Below the pieces are notes generated by a model that ran no database searches, was not told the origin of the DNA, and saw nothing but the letters and a program-made list of their open reading frames with translations. The position numbers and the translations under genes are program-made. A stretch of 64,000 bases of DNA, from contig JAZROP010000043.1 in NCBI GenBank assembly GCA_045648785.1, positions 1 to 64,000 on the forward strand, given 5' to 3'. The DNA comes from RGIG7450 sp045648785. Lineage in GTDB: Bacteria; Bacillota; Clostridia; RUG12999. This document shows, in pieces, positions 1 through 8,630 of this stretch (positions are counted from its first letter, which is position 1; each line of letters begins with the position of its first letter).

Positions 1-2
1 CT

Positions 3-242
3 CCCGGCGGAATAGGAACTATGGATGAATTCTTTCAGGTTCTTACCCTAAAATATTTAAGAAGAATTGCTGCGCCGATTGTAGTGATAAACCTTGATGG
101 GTTTTATGATACGTTAATTGCATTGATTAATGATTTGGTAAGACAAGGTGCGGTAACGGAAGAAATACATAAGCTCTATGATGTAATAACAGATGTAAAT
201 GAGGATACAATAGTTCCAGAACTTAAAAAAATTGTCCGATAA
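3..242 (+). CDS. LOG family protein, C-terminal part (5' end outside window)
   Basis: This is the C-terminal 79 residues of a gene that begins before the window. The first codons read PGGIGTMDE, which is the PGGxGTxxE signature of the LOG (lysine decarboxylase-like, TIGR00730) family. Characterised members are cytokinin riboside 5'-monophosphate phosphoribohydrolases that remove ribose 5-phosphate from nucleotides. The tail, with a Gly-Phe-Tyr-Asp stretch and a helix-rich end, fits the family C-terminus. The reading frame is open to the window edge, so the ATG at 21 is internal. Substrate cannot be told from this part. It is followed by a repeat-rich spacer. Confidence 0.85.
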   Translation, partial: PGGIGTMDEFFQVLTLKYLRRIAAPIVVINLDGFYDTLIALINDLVRQGAVTEEIHKLYDVITDVNEDTIVPELKKIVR

Positions 243-290
243 TGGGTATGAGCGAATCAGATGAAGCACCTGATTGTTCAACACAGAATT

Positions 291-517
291 AGTTTACCGA
301 TTTTGATATTTACATATACTATCGGATGTGAGAAAATCCAGTATTCCTGCGGGTTCTAATGGATTTTGTTTAAGAGAAAACAGTTGAAAAAATACGGAAA
401 AGTTAGTAGGTCCATATTGTGCCTTAGCACAACAAGGTTCTCGGGTACCCAACAGAAATCTGTGATTTCGTGTTGGGTGATGGTTCTTATTATTCACTGT
501 TCTCCAGTCTTGACACG
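291..517 (+). repeat. Dispersed intergenic element, copy A1 (with insert)
   Basis: First of three related spacers (the others are at 3741-3900 and 59795-59940). All start TAGTTTRCCGAT, contain TTTACATATACTAT and GAAAATCCAGTATTC, and end ATTATTCACTGTTCTCC followed by CTTGACA. Stem I is CCGAT at 297-301 with ATCGG at 321-325. Stem II is GTGAGAA at 328-334 with TTCCTGC at 344-350; it is imperfect here with wobbles and one mismatch. This copy is longer than the others because extra sequence with two hairpins sits between GTAGGTCC and TTATTATTCAC. No coding potential is evident. Confidence 0.8.
414..486. repeat. Hairpin-bearing insert inside repeat copy A1
   Basis: Relative to copies A2 and A3 this stretch is additional. 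It holds a perfect hairpin TTGTGC-CTTA-GCACAA at 417-432. A second, longer hairpin has an outer stem of ACCCAACA at 447-454 with TGTTGGGT at 471-478. Its inner stem is GAAATC at 455-460 with GATTTC at 464-469, with a three-base loop and one bulged G. It looks like a nested small palindromic insertion. There is no T-tract, so it is not a standard terminator. Confidence 0.6.
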
Positions 518-564
518 AACCTAGTGTTAATTTAGCAATGTATTTATATTAAAGGAGAAATTTT

Positions 565-1836
565 ATGATTTATGCAATTATTCTTTTTGTTGTAACCTAC
601 ATACTTATACTCGCTTTGGGCAAATATAGAACCTATATTGCCCTTGTTTCAGGCGCAATTTTTGTTCTAAGTGGTATGCTTCCGTTTTCAGAGTTGATCT
701 CGTCAATTGATTTTAATGTTTTACTTATGATTATTGGAACTATGGGACTCGTTTCCCTATTTACCGAGAGTAAAATGCCGGCAATGCTTGCCGATATGGT
801 TATGGAAAGGGTTCCAAATGTAAAGTGGGCGGCTGTTTCCTTGGCTTTATTTGCCGGTGTAATATCTGCCTTTGTTGACAATGTTGCGACGGTGCTTATG
901 GTTGCCCCCATTGCTCTTGCTATATGCAAAAAGCTTAACATCAATCCTGTACCGTTTTTAATCGCAATTGCTGTTTCGTCCAATCTTCAAGGAGCGGCAA
1001 CTTTAGTTGGTGACACCACGGCAATTATGCTCGGCTCAGCGCTTGACATGAGCTTTCTTGATTTTTTTTGGTATAAGGGCAGACCAAGTATTTTCTTTGC
1101 TGTAGAACTCGGTGCATTGCTTTCGGCACTGATACTTCTTTTCATATTCAAAAAGGAAACCAACCCGATTTCAAAAAGAGAAAAGCGTACAAAAGTAACG
1201 GATTTTGTTCCGACAATACTTCTTATAATGGTTCTTGTGGCGCTTATTGCAGCATCATTTATTCCCGATAAACCTGACATAACAAATGGTGTAATATGCT
1301 GTGTGTTACTTTTGATCGGGCTTGTATATACATCAGTAAAAAACAGAACACTTTCAGCTGTGGTAGCACCTTTAAAAGAAATCGATTTTCAGACAATAGG
1401 AATCCTTGTTGGAATATTCCTGATGATAGGCGGTATATCATCAATGGGAGTTATTGATGCACTGGCAAACCTGCTTGCAAAGACTGGCGGCGGAAATATA
1501 TTTGTGTTGTATACGGTGATTGTTGCTGCATCGGTAATTATTTCTGCATTTATCGATAACATACCGTATGTTGCAACTATGATTCCTGTTATTGCAGGAA
1601 TTGCGAGCACCCTTAATATTGATGCAACGCCTCTTTATTTTGGACTTCTATCTGGTGCAACTTTGGGCGGTAACTGTACGCCCGTGGGAGCCTCTGCAAA
1701 CATTACGGGAATTGGTATCCTGAAAAAAGCGGGGTACACAGTAAAAAACGGGGATTTCTTTAAAATTGGAATTCCATTTACGCTAGCCGCAGTGATACCT
1801 GCATATATTTATATTTGGTTAATGTATGGAATTTGA
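565..1836 (+). CDS. SLC13/ArsB/NhaD-type membrane transporter
   Basis: A 423-residue polytopic membrane protein with about eleven hydrophobic segments. It shows the two-fold repeat of the ion transporter superfamily: FVDN at residues 103-106 and FIDN at 329-332, each followed by a re-entrant-type Ala/Gly/Thr-rich stretch (GGNCTPVGASANI near 372-384). Relatives move arsenite, sodium/protons or dicarboxylates, so the substrate cannot be set from sequence. The start is backed by AAAGGAG eight bases upstream of ATG 565. The gene stands alone between two repeat-bearing spacers and is probably transcribed by itself. No arsenic genes are nearby, which argues weakly against an arsenite role. Confidence 0.8.
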   Translation: MIYAIILFVVTYILILALGKYRTYIALVSGAIFVLSGMLPFSELISSIDFNVLLMIIGTMGLVSLFTESKMPAMLADMVMERVPNVKWAAVSLALFAGVISAFVDNVATVLMVAPIALAICKKLNINPVPFLIAIAVSSNLQGAATLVGDTTAIMLGSALDMSFLDFFWYKGRPSIFFAVELGALLSALILLFIFKKETNPISKREKRTKVTDFVPTILLIMVLVALIAASFIPDKPDITNGVICCVLLLIGLVYTSVKNRTLSAVVAPLKEIDFQTIGILVGIFLMIGGISSMGVIDALANLLAKTGGGNIFVLYTVIVAASVIISAFIDNIPYVATMIPVIAGIASTLNIDATPLYFGLLSGATLGGNCTPVGASANITGIGILKKAGYTVKNGDFFKIGIPFTLAAVIPAYIYIWLMYGI

Positions 1837-1911
1837 TGCCGATGTGTCAGATGATTTTATGAAGTGAATTGCGAATATAGAGGGATGGTTTTGTTGTGTT
1901 ATAATTATCTT

Positions 1912-1950
1912 TTGGTCCTGTCTTGACACGAGTCGAATCGTGTCGAATAT
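1912..1950 (+). repeat. CTTGACA motif copy 2, inverted-repeat form
   Basis: TTGGTCCTGTCTTGACACGA at 1912-1931 matches the 3' end of the long spacer repeats. Here it stands without the rest of the element. TTGACACGA at 1923-1931 and TCGTGTCGAA at 1938-1947 form a near-perfect inverted repeat around GTCGAA. It lies just upstream of the SUKH gene. No -10 box occurs 16-18 bases after TTGACA, so it is unlikely to be a promoter. Confidence 0.6.
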
Positions 1951-1969
1951 TATCGAAAGGAAGAGTAAA

Positions 1970-3676
1970 ATGGAAAACAACAAAATTATTATTGGAAAAA
2001 AATTATATTCCTATAAAACAGCAAAAACGCTAGCTATGACAGCAAAAATACTTGCCTTTCTTTTGGTGTTTATGGGAGTTATTCTTACTTTTCAATCTTT
2101 GATTTTAGGTATTCTAGCCATATTTTTTGGAGTATTTATGCTTGTATATTCTACAATTCTCAAAAAAATCATCTATAAGAAGAACAACACAATGAGTAGA
2201 GAAATAAAAAAATGGCGCGAAAGTAAAGAAAAAGAATTAAAAAATACCATAAAAAGAGCAAAAAATGAAAGAGTGCATCCATCATTCTCTAAACTTTTAG
2301 AAAAACAAGATAAGGTGAGATGCAAACACAAATTTCTTGCGAAATTCCACGACGGTGCAACAGAAGAGCAGCTTGTAAAGTTTGAGAAAACTTTAGGAGT
2401 TACTATTCCTGTGCCTTATCGTGAGTTCTTAAAATTTACTGATGGAACTGATTTGGGAGAAGCTGCTATTAATTTTTTTGGTGTAAATGACGAAGATGGT
2501 AAAGACCACACCTTATATACTATCAATGATATCCATAATATATACAACATTGAGGAAGCACATGCCAGAAAATTATTAATTATCGGCGAGGACATAACCG
2601 GCGTTCTAGTTTGTATCAATATTGAAACAGGCGAAATTATAGGTTGGGAATCTCGTTATATCGGACAAGAAGAGTTTGTAATTAGCACCGATTTCCATAC
2701 TTTTTTAGATGAATTGACCGAATTTATAGAAGATCGTAATTCTTTAACAACAATAGGAGAAAATAAGAAATCTTGGTTAGTAGCTAGAAAAACCATTAAA
2801 AAAGCGTGGAAAAATGAAATTGAACGGGCTTCAAAAGGTTTACAGACAAGAGATTGGACAAATGAAGAATTTGAGCTTTTAAGAATGGGAGAAAGAGTTC
2901 CAGGCTATGAAGGACATTATATGAAATCAGCAATAGAATATCCTGAATACGCAAATGATCCGGACAACATTCAATTTTTGGGATATAAAAATGAAACACA
3001 AGAAAACAATCTAGCAGACAACATTATAGAATGGCATGAAAAAACCGTGAAGGAATTAAAGTACAGAATCAAAAAAGCAAGGGAGATAGGGATGCATCCT
3101 TCGTTTATCAATCTTTTGGAAGTGCATGATAAAGCAAATTTCGACAACAAACTTCCTACTGTATTTTACGACGGTGCAACAGAAGATGGGCTTGTAAAGT
3201 TTGAAAATACCCTTGGTGTTACTATTCCTGCACCATACCGTGAATTTTTAAAATTTACCGATGGAGCGTATTTTGGAGAGGCGATGGTTGAATTCTTTGG
3301 CATAAACGATAACGAAGAAAAACATCGCATCTTTCCTGCCTCCTATCGTAATATCTTAAAATATGCCGACGAATCAGATAAAGACTCTCGAATGATAGCT
3401 CTTTTTGGCGAAAATGGTGATGAGGAAAAAATGCACACACTATATGGCGTTAATAATGCCGAAAAAACAAGCAATATTATAGGTGCTTTTGAGAACGACC
3501 TATTAATCATCGGTAAAGATGTAGCGAATATTTTGGTTTGCATCAACACAAAAACAGGAGAAATCGTTGGTTGGGATTATCGTGATATCGAAGATGGATA
3601 TTTTGAGTTTAACACAGATTTATATACCTACATTGAAGAAGATTTAATTGGATTTATAAATGAACAAAGTAATTGA
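1970..3676 (+). CDS. Membrane-anchored protein with two SUKH (SMI1/KNR4) domains and a degenerate HNH-like segment
   Basis: 568 residues from ATG 1970, chosen because AAAGGAAG lies eight bases upstream; a GTG at 1940 has no such site. Two membrane segments (about 22-41 and 43-63) lead a cytoplasmic part. SUKH domain 1 (about 102-252) and domain 2 (about 375-565) share VKFEKTLGVTIP-, YREFLKFTDG- and LLIIGxD-type blocks. Domain 2 has an internal duplication: 419-451 resembles 454-486. Between them, residues 293-337 read like the N-terminal half of HNH/GHH toxin nucleases (WTNEEFELLRMGERVPGYEG, then H-Y, YPEYA and DPDNI). The second catalytic His is Tyr and the distal EHxxxH part is absent. SUKH proteins usually act as immunity proteins against contact-dependent nuclease toxins. 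No toxin gene is adjacent. The role here is inferred. Confidence 0.75.
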   Translation: MENNKIIIGKKLYSYKTAKTLAMTAKILAFLLVFMGVILTFQSLILGILAIFFGVFMLVYSTILKKIIYKKNNTMSREIKKWRESKEKELKNTIKRAKNERVHPSFSKLLEKQDKVRCKHKFLAKFHDGATEEQLVKFEKTLGVTIPVPYREFLKFTDGTDLGEAAINFFGVNDEDGKDHTLYTINDIHNIYNIEEAHARKLLIIGEDITGVLVCINIETGEIIGWESRYIGQEEFVISTDFHTFLDELTEFIEDRNSLTTIGENKKSWLVARKTIKKAWKNEIERASKGLQTRDWTNEEFELLRMGERVPGYEGHYMKSAIEYPEYANDPDNIQFLGYKNETQENNLADNIIEWHEKTVKELKYRIKKAREIGMHPSFINLLEVHDKANFDNKLPTVFYDGATEDGLVKFENTLGVTIPAPYREFLKFTDGAYFGEAMVEFFGINDNEEKHRIFPASYRNILKYADESDKDSRMIALFGENGDEEKMHTLYGVNNAEKTSNIIGAFENDLLIIGKDVANILVCINTKTGEIVGWDYRDIEDGYFEFNTDLYTYIEEDLIGFINEQSN

Positions 3677-3740
3677 TGAACACAACGGGAATGGTTCCAT
3701 CGTGTTTTAACTCATGTCAAGTTTATAAAATTTAATACAT

Positions 3741-3900
3741 TAGTTTGCCGATTTTAAATATTTACATATACTATTGGATGCGAGAAAATCCAGTATTCTC
3801 GCGGGTTCTAAGGAAAAGTGTTAAAGGAAAAACAAGTGAAAAAATCAGGAAAAAGTAGTAGGTCCTATTATTCACTGTTCTCCTGACTTGACAAAAGTCG
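3741..3900 (+). repeat. Dispersed intergenic element, copy A2
   Basis: Second long copy of the spacer repeat. Stem I is CCGAT at 3748-3752 with ATTGG at 3773-3777, where a C-to-T change relative to the other copies still allows a G-T pair. Stem II is GCGAGAA at 3780-3786 with TTCTCGC at 3796-3802, a perfect stem. The 3' end holds the motif CTGTTCTCCTGACTTGACAA at 3875-3894, followed by GTCGAATTGTGTCGAAT. It is immediately followed by a gene remnant. Confidence 0.8.
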
Positions 3901-3910
3901 AATTGTGTCG

Positions 3911-4015
3911 AATGAACCTGTTCTCAATGTGCTCGCAGACGCAGCAACAACGGAACTTTCGAAAACTGTTAATCAAAAATTATTTAAGGAAAATGTTGAA
4001 ATAGCATTTTCATAA
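3911..4015 (+). pseudogene. Orphan gene tail (34 codons) fused to repeat A2
   Basis: From 3911 to the TAA at 4013-4015 the frame reads like an ordinary protein C-terminus (VLNVLADAATTELSKTVNQK, then a short Lys/Phe/Glu-rich end). It has no start codon with an RBS, because it runs upstream directly into the repeat motif and meets a stop at 3884. I take it as the 3' remnant of a gene whose body was lost at the repeat boundary. I do not recognise the family. Confidence 0.4.
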
Positions 4016-4030
4016 TTGAGGTAATAAATT

Positions 4031-4822
4031 ATGGATTACAATTACCATACACATACAAATCGATGCCGTCACGCTTCGGGAACGCCGGAAGAATATATAA
4101 AACGGGCGATAGAGTGCGGAATAAAACATATGGGTTTTTCTGACCATTTGCCGTATATATGTTCCAATAGAGAAGAAGCAATTCACAGGATTCCGGTTTC
4201 AGAGGCGGACGATTATATTTCTGAAATTTCCAACCTTCGAGAAAAGTACAAGGATAAAATTGATATAAAAGTCGGCTTTGAAATGGAATATTATACCGGA
4301 TATTTTGAAAAGATGCTTGAAAGTGCCATTGCATATGGCGGAGAATATTTGATTTTAGGTGAGCATTTTGTAGTTGAAGAGCATCCGAATCCGGCAGAAA
4401 AGCATGTGCTTCGGAGGAGAAATAATATTGGAGAACTGTGTTTATATAGAGAGTGCCTGCTTTCTGCAATTAAAAGCGGTGTTTTCACATATGTTGCACA
4501 TCCTGATATATTCAATTTTGTGGGCGATAAGGATATTTATGCTTGCGAAATGAAAAAGATTTGTGAAGCAGCAAAAGAATACGGGGTTCCGCTTGAGATA
4601 AATTTCCTTGGAATTCGTGAGGAAAGAAATTATCCAAACAAAAGTTTTTGGAAGATTGCGGGGGAAGTCAAGGCACCCGTTACATTCGGATTTGACTCTC
4701 ATGATGTAACAAATGCATATGATGGAAAATCTTATATAAAAGCAATGGAAATGGTTGAAAAATACAACCTAAACTATATCGGGAAACCAGAAATAATTGA
4801 TATACAAAAGCTGGGGGTGTAA
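4031..4822 (+). CDS. hisK: Histidinol-phosphatase (PHP family, HisJ/HisK type)
   Basis: 263 residues of the PHP metallohydrolase fold. The N-terminus NYHTHTNRCRHASGTPEEYI gives the metal-binding HxH motif. Further ligands are seen in GFSDHLPY (about 35-42), an E in GFEMEY, LGEHF, VAHPD (about 155-159) and FGFDSHD near 218-224. Characterised members hydrolyse L-histidinol phosphate in histidine synthesis. No other his genes are in the window, so another small phosphate ester is possible. RBS GAGG lies 9 bases upstream of ATG 4031. rmuC follows after two bases, so the genes are likely co-transcribed. Confidence 0.8.
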   Translation: MDYNYHTHTNRCRHASGTPEEYIKRAIECGIKHMGFSDHLPYICSNREEAIHRIPVSEADDYISEISNLREKYKDKIDIKVGFEMEYYTGYFEKMLESAIAYGGEYLILGEHFVVEEHPNPAEKHVLRRRNNIGELCLYRECLLSAIKSGVFTYVAHPDIFNFVGDKDIYACEMKKICEAAKEYGVPLEINFLGIREERNYPNKSFWKIAGEVKAPVTFGFDSHDVTNAYDGKSYIKAMEMVEKYNLNYIGKPEIIDIQKLGV

Positions 4823-4824
4823 TA

Positions 4825-6036
4825 ATGATACTTATAATTTTGACTTTGCTGATTGTTGTTGCGATAATGCTTACAATTGTAATAGTAATGCTTGCATCAA
4901 AAAATAATAATAGCGGTGCAACCGAAATTGAAAAATCTATTAGAGATGAAAATTCAAGGCTTAGAACAGAGCTTGATAAAAAAATAGGACTTTTGGAAAA
5001 CAGTTTTATCACAAGACTTGAAAATTCTTCCGCAAATCAATCCAAACAACTTAATGAGATTACACAAACAAATAACGATGTTATGAAAAATCTCACTCAA
5101 ATGATGGAAACAAGACTTAACACTCTTTCGGAAAATAATGAAAAAAAGCTTGAGGAAATGAGAAAAACTGTTGATGAAAAGCTTCACAAGACACTTGAAA
5201 CCCGTCTTTCCGAGTCTTTTAAAACTGTAAGCGAAAGACTAGAACAGGTTTATAAAGGTCTTGGCGAAATGCAGACTATTGCCCAAGGGGTTGGCGACCT
5301 TAAAAAGGTTATGAGTGGTGTAAAAACACGCGGTATATTAGGAGAACTTCAGCTTTCGAATATTATAGAACAAATTCTGACTCCAGCACAGTATGAGAAA
5401 AATTATGCAACAAAACCAGGTAGCCGTGATGTTGTAGAGTTTGCGATAAAAATGCCGGGCAAAGATGAAACTCCTGTTTTTATCCCTGTTGATGCTAAAT
5501 TCCCTATGGAATCTTATCACAGACTGCTTGATGCTTATGAGTCGGGTGACCCGGAAGCGGTGGCCGCATCGTCTAAGGAAATTGAACAGGTTATAAAAAA
5601 ATCTGCAAAGGATATTCGCGATAAATACATTTATCCTCCGGCGACAACTGATTTTGGTATAATGTTTTTACCGGTTGAAGGTCTTTATGCAGAAGTTGTT
5701 AGAAACACCACTCTGTTTGAAACGCTGCAAAAAGATTTTAAAGTGCTTGTTGCAGGTCCGTCAACATTGTCTGCACTTATGACAAGTCTGCAAATGGGAT
5801 TTAAAACTCTTACTATAGAAAAGCGTGCAGCGGATGTGTGGAATGTGCTTGCAACCGTTAAAACGGAATTTGTTAAATTCTCGGGAGTGCTTGAAAAAGC
5901 CCAGGCTAAAATCAATCAGGCAAATGACGAAATGGACAAGCTTGTGGGTGCAAGAACAAAGAAAATTATGCTTCAGCTTAATAAAGTGAGCGGAGCGGAA
6001 GATATAGAATTACTTGAGGAAACCATAAATGATTAA
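4825..6036 (+). CDS. rmuC: DNA recombination protein RmuC
   Basis: 403 residues. An N-terminal membrane anchor (about 1-25) is followed by a long coiled coil (about 30-140) rich in Glu, Lys, Asn and Leu. The RmuC nuclease-like domain follows (about 150-385), with VKTRGILGELQLSNIIEQIL, VFIPVDAKFPMESY and a VEGLYAEV block. RmuC limits inversions at short inverted repeats; its biochemical activity is not firmly known. It begins two bases after the PHP gene and its last eight bases overlap the next gene, so the three genes form one unit. Confidence 0.92.
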   Translation: MILIILTLLIVVAIMLTIVIVMLASKNNNSGATEIEKSIRDENSRLRTELDKKIGLLENSFITRLENSSANQSKQLNEITQTNNDVMKNLTQMMETRLNTLSENNEKKLEEMRKTVDEKLHKTLETRLSESFKTVSERLEQVYKGLGEMQTIAQGVGDLKKVMSGVKTRGILGELQLSNIIEQILTPAQYEKNYATKPGSRDVVEFAIKMPGKDETPVFIPVDAKFPMESYHRLLDAYESGDPEAVAASSKEIEQVIKKSAKDIRDKYIYPPATTDFGIMFLPVEGLYAEVVRNTTLFETLQKDFKVLVAGPSTLSALMTSLQMGFKTLTIEKRAADVWNVLATVKTEFVKFSGVLEKAQAKINQANDEMDKLVGARTKKIMLQLNKVSGAEDIELLEETIND

Positions 6037-8287
6037 ACTATTAAACGAAAAAGTTTGTTTCTCAGATGGTAAATTTTTTACTGCTGAAGAGTATGAAAAA
6101 AATAATGTGACTGCAGGAAAAGAAGGCACAATGGCTTATAAAATTTTAACAAGCCATAATACATCGGGAAATAATGAAAAACTGAAAATAAAATTTGATG
6201 TTATGGCATCGCATGATATCACTTATGTTGGTATAATTCAGACTGCAAGAGCTAGCGGACTTGAAAAATTTCCACTTCCATATGTTCTGACAAACTGCCA
6301 TAACAGTCTTTGTGCTGTTGGGGGAACAATCAATGAAGATGACCATGTATTTGGTCTTTCGGCTGCTAAAAAATACGGTGGAATATATGTTCCGGCACAT
6401 CAGGCGGTAATTCATCAGTTTATGCGTGAAATGCATGCAGGATGCGGCAAAATGATTCTCGGCTCAGACAGTCATACAAGGTATGGTGCAATTGGTACAA
6501 TGGCTATTGGCGAGGGTGGTCCGGAGCTTGTTAAACAGCTTTTAAATAAAACCTATGATATTGACCGACCGGAAGTGGTTCTGATTTATCTTGACGGTGA
6601 ACCTGTTAATGGAGTTGGTCCTCAGGATGTGGCTCTTGCAATTATTGGTGCAGTATTTAAAAACGGTTTTGTTAAAAACAAGGTTATGGAATTTGCAGGT
6701 CCGGGTGTTTCAAAAATCAGTATGGATTTCAGAATCGGTATTGATGTTATGACAACCGAAACAACTTGTCTTTCTTCAATATGGACGACTGATGATAAAA
6801 CCGAAAACTTTCTTAAAATTCATGGCAGAGGGGAAGAATTCAAAGTAATGCAGCCCGATGAGGGTGCTCTATATGATGGAGCGGTGATAGTTGATCTTTC
6901 CAAAATCCGTCCTATGATTGCAATGCCCTTCCATCCAAGTAATGCTTATACGATTGATGAAGTCAATGCAAATGCGGCTGATATTCTCCACGAAGCGGAG
7001 GTTGCGGCAAAGGCACAGCTTGATACACCTAATATTGATTATAAACTTACAAACAAAATAGTTGACGGTAAAATTAAGGTTGATCAGTGCGTTATTGCGG
7101 GATGCGCCGGTGGCGGCTTTGAAAACCTTGTGTATGCAGCGGAAATATTAAAAGGCAAAAGTGTAGGTAATGATGAATTTGCGCTTAGCGTTTATCCTGC
7201 CAGCCAGCCGGTTTTTATGCAACTTGTTAAAAATGGTTCAGCGGCAACTCTTATGGCAGCAGGCGCAACACTAAGAACGGCCTTTTGCGGACCTTGTTTT
7301 GGCGCAGGTGATGTTCCGGCAAATAATGCGCTCAGCATTAGACATTCAACAAGAAACTTCCCCAACAGAGAAGGCTCGAAACCCGGACAAGGTCAGATTT
7401 CATCTGTTGCACTTATGGATGCACGCTCTATTGCGGCAACTGCGGCAAACGGTGGTGTGTTGACTGCCGCAACTGAACTTGATGTTAAGTTTGATATGCC
7501 TGAATATACATTTGATGATTCGGCTTATACAAGCAGGCTATATAACGGATTTGGTAAAGCTGATACTGCGGTTGAGCTGAAATTTGGTCCGAATATTGCA
7601 GACTGGCCGGAAATGTCCGAGCTTACAGAAAACCTTGTCTTAAAGGTTGTAAGTGAAATCCATGACCCGGTTACAACAACGGATGAGCTTATTCCGTCGG
7701 GAGAAACATCATCATATCGTTCAAACCCTCTGAAACTTGCTGAATTTGCTCTTTCAAGAAAAGACCCCGAATATGTAAATAAAGCAAAAAAAGTTCAGAC
7801 TTATGAAAAAGCAAGACTTGCAGGAGAGAACCCAGAAACTGTTGATTCTGAAATTAAATCTGTTTTTGAGAAAATCCGCAACATAGTTCCGGAAATTAAC
7901 CCTGAAAAAACAGCTATTGGAAGCACTATTTTTGCAGTTAAACCCGGTGATGGTTCAGCCCGTGAACAGGCGGCATCCTGCCAGAAGGTTCTTGGTGGTT
8001 TTGCTAACATTGCAAATGAATATGCTACAAAGCGATACAGAAGTAATCTTATCAACTGGGGAATGATTCCTTTTGTGATTGATGAGGGAGAACTTCCGTT
8101 TAAAAACGGGGATTATATTTTTGTAAAAGATGTAAAAAAAGCCATTGAAACAAAAACGGATGAATTTGATGCGTATGTACTTGGAGATACATCAAAATCT
8201 TTTAAACTTAAAGTTTCTCCGATGACTGATGACGAAAGAAAAATAATTCTTTCGGGTTGCCTGATAAATTTTTACAAAAAAAATTAA
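6029..8287 (+). CDS. Aconitase-family hydratase
   Basis: 752 residues of the aconitase/homoaconitase superfamily. It has the HDITYVGIIQTARASG-like start, GCGKMILGSDSHTRYGAIG (about 135-155), and cysteines suited to a [4Fe-4S] cluster in TTCLSS, VIAGCAGGG (about 355) and TAFCGPCFGAGD (about 418-430). The C-terminal swivel domain includes YRSNLINWGMIPF. It is closer to the YbhJ-type 'hydratase' group than to classical AcnA or AcnB, so citrate as substrate is not certain. ATG 6029 lies within the end of rmuC, which implies translational coupling. No other citrate-cycle genes adjoin it; fumC lies at the far end of the window. Confidence 0.85.
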   Translation: MIKLLNEKVCFSDGKFFTAEEYEKNNVTAGKEGTMAYKILTSHNTSGNNEKLKIKFDVMASHDITYVGIIQTARASGLEKFPLPYVLTNCHNSLCAVGGTINEDDHVFGLSAAKKYGGIYVPAHQAVIHQFMREMHAGCGKMILGSDSHTRYGAIGTMAIGEGGPELVKQLLNKTYDIDRPEVVLIYLDGEPVNGVGPQDVALAIIGAVFKNGFVKNKVMEFAGPGVSKISMDFRIGIDVMTTETTCLSSIWTTDDKTENFLKIHGRGEEFKVMQPDEGALYDGAVIVDLSKIRPMIAMPFHPSNAYTIDEVNANAADILHEAEVAAKAQLDTPNIDYKLTNKIVDGKIKVDQCVIAGCAGGGFENLVYAAEILKGKSVGNDEFALSVYPASQPVFMQLVKNGSAATLMAAGATLRTAFCGPCFGAGDVPANNALSIRHSTRNFPNREGSKPGQGQISSVALMDARSIAATAANGGVLTAATELDVKFDMPEYTFDDSAYTSRLYNGFGKADTAVELKFGPNIADWPEMSELTENLVLKVVSEIHDPVTTTDELIPSGETSSYRSNPLKLAEFALSRKDPEYVNKAKKVQTYEKARLAGENPETVDSEIKSVFEKIRNIVPEINPEKTAIGSTIFAVKPGDGSAREQAASCQKVLGGFANIANEYATKRYRSNLINWGMIPFVIDEGELPFKNGDYIFVKDVKKAIETKTDEFDAYVLGDTSKSFKLKVSPMTDDERKIILSGCLINFYKKN

Positions 8288-8294
8288 AAACCTA

Positions 8295-8323
8295 TTGATA
8301 TATTAAAAAAACTGTGTTATAAT
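8295..8323 (+). promoter_or_regulatory. Sigma-A promoter of secG
   Basis: TTGATA at 8295-8300 and TATAAT at 8318-8323 are separated by 17 bases. TGT just before the -10 box makes it an extended -10 promoter. It lies between the hydratase stop and secG. Confidence 0.85.
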
Positions 8324-8356
8324 ATCATAATAAAGATTTAAATTACGGAGGTAATT

Positions 8357-8608
8357 ATGAATATTGCAATGACAATCGCGGGTATTGTTCATATACTCGT
8401 ATCAATCGCTATTATTTGTCTTATTCTTCTTCAGTCAGGTAAAACAGCTGGTTTGTCTGGTGCTATCAGCGGTGCTGCGGATTCTTTCTTTGGAAAGAAT
8501 AAGGGCAGAACTCTTGATGCTCTCTTTGCAAAGCTGACAACAGCATGTGCGATTCTTTTCCTGATCACATCACTTTTCCTGGCTTATGCCGATACATTGG
8601 TAAAATAA
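8357..8608 (+). CDS. secG: Preprotein translocase subunit SecG
   Basis: 83 residues with two membrane helices (about 4-24 and 58-78). Between them is the Gly/Ala/Ser-rich loop ending SFFGKNKGRTLDALFAKLT, typical of SecG. SecG joins SecYE and helps protein export through the inner membrane. GGAGG sits a few bases before ATG 8357. It has its own promoter and a terminator, so it is a single-gene unit. Confidence 0.93.
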   Translation: MNIAMTIAGIVHILVSIAIICLILLQSGKTAGLSGAISGAADSFFGKNKGRTLDALFAKLTTACAILFLITSLFLAYADTLVK

Positions 8609-8630
8609 TTGTATCGGGCAATGCTCGTGT

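Noticed and set aside
509..530. LexA (Cheo) box CGAAC...GTT
   Set aside because: The spacing is five, not four, and the right half does not fit GTTCG.
1940..1969. GTG 1940 as start of the SUKH gene
   Set aside because: It lies in the inverted repeat of the motif and lacks an RBS; ATG 1970 has one at ideal spacing.
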